Made by a program: the position numbers and the translations under genes. Shown here in pieces: positions 30,423 through 33,826 of a stretch of 33,826 bases of DNA (positions are counted from its first letter, which is position 1; the number at the start of each line of letters is the position of its first letter). Under the pieces are notes generated by a model, which worked only from the letters and a program-made list of their open reading frames with translations, had not been told where the DNA came from and did no database searches. Origin of the DNA: a virus; IMG/VR virus record IMGVR_UViG_3300029787_000177, positions 1-33,826 of that record; one strand, given 5' to 3'.

Positions 30423-33400
30423 CAGTATCATCAACCAACACCAAGCGGCAGTTTAACGGCGATGGTAGCACAGCGGCCTTTGCGTATAATTTTAAGATTT
30501 TTGCTGAAGCCGATATGCAAGTCATTGTGCGAAGTTCTGCTGGTACGGAAACTGTTAAAACGCTGACCACACACTACACGCTGTCAGGTGTTGGTGAAAC
30601 ATCTGGCGGTACTGTTACATTCACAAGCGGCAACATTCCGGCAAGTGGCGAAACAATAACGCTACGTAGAGCTAAGACCATAGCGCAAGAACTTGATTTG
30701 GTTGCTAATGATCCTTTTCCAGCCGCTAATTTAGAAGATCAGCTTGACAAGCTAACGCATTTAATTTTGCAAAACAACGAAGAGCTTGACAGATCGATTA
30801 AGCTATCACGCACAAACACGATGACTTCTACAGAGTTTACAAACTCAGCAACGGACAGAGCAAACAAGTTGTTAAGTTTTGACAGCTCTGGTGAGTTATC
30901 TGTAGCGCAGGAGCTAGGCTCATTCAAAGGCGATTGGGGAGCTTCTACGGCCTATGTTGTTAGGGATTTGGTAAAGGACACAAGCACTAATAATATCTTT
31001 ATTTGCATCACGGCCCACACAAGCTCTGGCTCTCAGCCTCTTACGACAAACACAGATTCTGCAAAGTGGTCTTTAATTGTTCAAAACCTTATAACCACGC
31101 AGACAGATATTACATCAATCCTTAATTCAAGCCTGGTGGTTGGCCGTGATGCAAATAACAAACTCGACTTTGGAACGGCTGATACTGTTATCGTCAAAGC
31201 AGGGGGATCAAACCAGGTAAAAATTGTTGATGGTGCAGTCGTGCCGATTACAGACAATGCTTTGGATTTAGGTACAACTAACGATGAATTTAAAGATTTG
31301 TTTATTGATGGAACGGCCCATATCGATACGCTCGATGTTGATGTAAATGCTGCCGTAGGCGGTAATGCTACAGTTGCAGGCACATTAGGAGTAACAGGCG
31401 CAGTAACAGGATCATCTACGGTCCAGGGAACAGTGATTACAGCAACGACAGGCTTTGCCCCAGACGCATCTGACGGTGCGTATTTGGGTACAAGCTCATT
31501 GCAGTTTAGTGATTTATTTTTAGCTGACGGTGCAATTATAAAACTAGGGGATAACCAAGATGTAACGCTAACCCATGTTGCAGATGTAGGCGTATTATTA
31601 AATAGCACTAGCCAACTGCAATTTGGTGATAGCGGTACATATATTCATCAAAGTGCAGACGGTGTATTAGATTTAGTATCTGATACTGAAATTGAAATTA
31701 ACGCCACTACTATTGATATTAATGGTGCTGCCGATATTTCTGGTAATTTAGCTGTGGGTGGAACTCTTGGAGTAACAGGAGCAACCACATTAGCAGCCAC
31801 TTCCTTTGGCGATGCAAATATAACCGCTGTAGGTGATATTGCTCTTGACTCAATAAGTGCAACGGCAACGGACATAGCTGTAGCTGTATCTGATAATTCT
31901 GCCACGGCTTTAACTATTAAACAAGGTAGTAATGCTTATTTAATCATAGACACAGCAAATAGCAGTGAGTCAGTCGCTATTGGAACAGGCGTATCAGGAA
32001 CAGCAATTTCAATTGGCCATACAACTTCTGAAACAACCATCAATGATAACCTAACGGTAACAGGTGATTTAACGGTAAACGGTGCGACAACAACTGTTGA
32101 TACTACAAACACAAATGTTAAAGATAGCCTTGTTGGTTTAAATCAGGGCGCATCTACTGGTAACGATGCAGGCATAATTATTGAGCGTGGCTCTACAGGC
32201 AATGACGCTTTAATAATGTGGGATGAATCAGAAGGTAAATGGACTTTAGGTACAACAACCGCAACGGCATCGACCACTGGCAATTTAAACATCACCGCCG
32301 GAACTCTTGTAGCGAATTTGGAAGGTAATGTCACAGGCACAGCTTCAACAGCAACCGTTGCAACGACAGTTACAATTACGGATAATGAAAGTACTAATGA
32401 AAACAATGCGGTTGTATTTACGGCTGGTGGGGATGTTGACGGTGGAAACCTTGGATTAGAAAGTGACGGTAATTTAACATACAATCCATCTACAGGTAAG
32501 TTATCGTCTACACTTGTAAGCGGTGGAATACAAACAGCCTTAATAGAATTTACAGATGGAACGGATGCTATTACGGTTGCTAGTGGTGGCGGTATTACAG
32601 CCAATACAAGTTTAACTCTTGCCTCTGGCTCTACAGTTACAGCTATACTCGATGAAGATAATTTTGCTTCAGACTCAGCTACAGCATTGGCCACTCAGCA
32701 AAGCATTAAGGCGTATGTTGCAACGATTGCAGGGCAGTCTAATAATATTGTTGGGCTTCAAGCTACGGCCACTGAGCTTAATGTTTTAAGTTGTGCAAAT
32801 ACAACGCCTGCCACAGTAACGGTTGCTGATGGCGATGGTTTGGTTTTTTCCGATGGCGGAAACGGTGGAACTTTAAAGCAAATTACTGTTCAATCACTAG
32901 CTGCTTATTTAGACGATGAAATTACGAGTATGCCAAATTTGGCTGCTGTTGGAACAAATTTAACTGTTTCAGGTGTGATTGATATAACTGACACGACTGA
33001 CGCCAGCGATGCAACTGGTGATACAGGAGCTTTACGAACAGAGGGTGGTGCGAGTATTGCAAAAAAACTTTACGTTGGTACAGACTTAGATGTAGATGGA
33101 ACTGCTAACTTAGATGTTGTAGACATTGATGGTGCAGTTGATATGGCAAGTACGCTAGCCGTAGCTGGAGCAGCTACTTTTGCAGGCGAAATTACTGCCA
33201 ATGGTGGATTAAACGAAGATCATAATGCTGGCGCACTTTCAAATTCCAACGCAACTCTTACTTTAGATTGTCACAATGGAAATAATTTTAGTGTAACTTT
33301 AGCTGCAAATATTACAAGTTTTTCTGTCACAAACTTACCTTCTAGTGGTACAGCTTTTTTCTTCAGCCTTAAAGTTACACAGGATAGTTCTGCACGTTCG

Positions 33401-33547
33401 ATTACTTGGGGATCCGCAGTCAAATGGGCAGCAGGTACAGCTCCTACGCTTTCTTCTGGATCAGGAGATGTTGATGTATTTACTTTTTATACAATCGATT
33501 CGGGTACAACAATTTATGCATTTGTCGCAGGGCAGGCATTAGCATGA
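30419..33547 (+). CDS. Tail fibre protein with T7 gp17-like N-terminus
   Basis: 1042 aa. The first 150 residues match the virion-attachment domain of T7 gp17-like fibres (F-N-G-D-G-S-T-A-A-F-A-Y-N-F-K-I-F, Y-T-L-S-G-V-G, L-R-R-A-K-T-I-A-Q). A long beta-structured shaft follows, with repeated G-T-L-G-V-T-G-A motifs and a V-N-G-A-T-T-T-V-D-T-T-N-T-N-V-K-D block common in marine phages. It ends in a compact beta domain (SITWGSAVKWAAGTAPTLSSG). The fibre should link the tail to the distal receptor-binding protein encoded next. ATGA overlap at the start and an ATGA junction at the end. Confidence 0.88.
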   Translation: MTVSSTNTKRQFNGDGSTAAFAYNFKIFAEADMQVIVRSSAGTETVKTLTTHYTLSGVGETSGGTVTFTSGNIPASGETITLRRAKTIAQELDLVANDPFPAANLEDQLDKLTHLILQNNEELDRSIKLSRTNTMTSTEFTNSATDRANKLLSFDSSGELSVAQELGSFKGDWGASTAYVVRDLVKDTSTNNIFICITAHTSSGSQPLTTNTDSAKWSLIVQNLITTQTDITSILNSSLVVGRDANNKLDFGTADTVIVKAGGSNQVKIVDGAVVPITDNALDLGTTNDEFKDLFIDGTAHIDTLDVDVNAAVGGNATVAGTLGVTGAVTGSSTVQGTVITATTGFAPDASDGAYLGTSSLQFSDLFLADGAIIKLGDNQDVTLTHVADVGVLLNSTSQLQFGDSGTYIHQSADGVLDLVSDTEIEINATTIDINGAADISGNLAVGGTLGVTGATTLAATSFGDANITAVGDIALDSISATATDIAVAVSDNSATALTIKQGSNAYLIIDTANSSESVAIGTGVSGTAISIGHTTSETTINDNLTVTGDLTVNGATTTVDTTNTNVKDSLVGLNQGASTGNDAGIIIERGSTGNDALIMWDESEGKWTLGTTTATASTTGNLNITAGTLVANLEGNVTGTASTATVATTVTITDNESTNENNAVVFTAGGDVDGGNLGLESDGNLTYNPSTGKLSSTLVSGGIQTALIEFTDGTDAITVASGGGITANTSLTLASGSTVTAILDEDNFASDSATALATQQSIKAYVATIAGQSNNIVGLQATATELNVLSCANTTPATVTVADGDGLVFSDGGNGGTLKQITVQSLAAYLDDEITSMPNLAAVGTNLTVSGVIDITDTTDASDATGDTGALRTEGGASIAKKLYVGTDLDVDGTANLDVVDIDGAVDMASTLAVAGAATFAGEITANGGLNEDHNAGALSNSNATLTLDCHNGNNFSVTLAANITSFSVTNLPSSGTAFFFSLKVTQDSSARSITWGSAVKWAAGTAPTLSSGSGDVDVFTFYTIDSGTTIYAFVAGQALA

Positions 33548-33826
33548 GTTCTTCTAAAAAATTATTTGGAGCAAGCGGTGTTTTGGACGCAGCCTCTGGT
33601 GCATCTAATATTGAAGATTTGTATTCTACATTTGTGTATAAAGGTGATGGCAGCACAAGAAGCATTGTAAATGGATTAGATCTTAGCGGCGATGGTGGAC
33701 TTGTCTGGATTAAGAATCGAGATACAAACAGTCGTGACCACGTATTAATAGACACTGCACGAGGGGCTACAAAAGTTTTAAGTACAAACAATCAAAATCA
33801 AGAATCAACTGATTCGGATACTATTA
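33544..33826 (+). CDS. Tail fibre/receptor-binding protein, N-terminal part (truncated by window end)
   Basis: 94 codons are visible, starting in an ATGA overlap with the previous fibre gene. After a short lead (SSSKKLFGASG), the sequence F-V-Y-K-G-D-G-S-T-R-S-I-V-N-G-L-D-L and G-G-L-V-W-I-K-N-R-D...L-I-D-T-A-R-G-A-T-K belongs to the same marine fibre domain family as the fragment at bases 1-696. The frame is open to the last base. If the genome is circular the two pieces make one protein of about 340 aa. Joining the window ends directly would give a stop after three codons, so a short segment is missing. Confidence 0.8.
   Translation, partial: MSSSKKLFGASGVLDAASGASNIEDLYSTFVYKGDGSTRSIVNGLDLSGDGGLVWIKNRDTNSRDHVLIDTARGATKVLSTNNQNQESTDSDTI

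Noticed and set aside
31081-32694. Long minus-strand open frames inside the tail fibre gene (31081-31608, 31648-31905, 32143-32694)
   Set aside because: They are Ser/Val/Pro/Ala-rich mirror translations of a Thr/Gly/Ala/Asp repeat protein and lack starts with ribosome sites.
1-33826. Diversity-generating retroelement (as in BPP-1) or CRISPR array
   Set aside because: No reverse transcriptase motif, template/variable repeat pair or regularly spaced repeats were seen, although the structural genes resemble those of BPP-1.

Overview
The window reads as nearly the whole genome of a temperate, short-tailed (podovirus-type) phage. No host chromosomal gene is visible. The structural block (head-tail connector, Bbp19-like protein, scaffold, capsid, decoration protein, T7 gp11-like tail protein, stabilisation protein, T7 gp14-like protein, very long internal virion proteins, gp17-like fibre) follows the plan of Bordetella phage BPP-1 and related podophages. 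The lysis and fibre genes resemble those of marine phages. A 25-nt segment at 3474-3498 matches the 3' end of a bacterial tRNA including CCA (acceptor half and G73 best fit tRNA-Asp), and the gene families suggest an alphaproteobacterial, probably marine, host. Host assignment is inference.

Layout. 1-3316 (+): C-terminal part of a tail-fibre gene, a tail-assembly chaperone, then a membrane/lysis cassette (five small membrane proteins ending in a 3TM-type holin, then a GH24 lysozyme). 3317-3687: attP region with the tRNA 3' end and repeated arm-type sites. 3688-4995 (+): tyrosine integrase with terminator. 5008-7805 (-): left early operon, read from the right: PD-(D/E)XK exonuclease, ERF annealing protein, possible SSB substitute, HTH excisionase-like protein, a second PD-(D/E)XK protein. 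7826-8839: immunity region with a repressor (-), operator-like repeats on both sides and a Cro-like protein (+). 8817-12247 (+): right early operon with VRR-NUC nuclease, C5 cytosine methyltransferase carrying a long nested ORF, small proteins, a PP-loop PAPS-reductase-like protein, an AT-rich repeat region and a DUF6362-like protein that may control late genes. 12248-33826 (+): late region with terminase, portal, capsid, tail, ejection proteins and fibres, running off the right edge.

The truncated fibre gene at the right edge and the headless fibre fragment at the left edge look like the two halves of one gene. The molecule is therefore probably circular or circularly permuted, about 34 kb, with only a short piece missing. 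No DNA polymerase, primase, helicase or phage RNA polymerase is seen, so replication and transcription probably rely on the host. ERF plus exonuclease would supply recombination.

Most interesting: an 804-nt ORF nested in the +1 frame of the methyltransferase gene with an excellent ribosome binding site and family-like WPTP repeats; an ADP-ribosyltransferase (polyvalent-protein type) domain fused to a putative ejected virion protein; and a 190-bp AT-rich region with nine GCTTA/TAAGC motifs and a perfect 22-bp palindrome just upstream of the putative late regulator.
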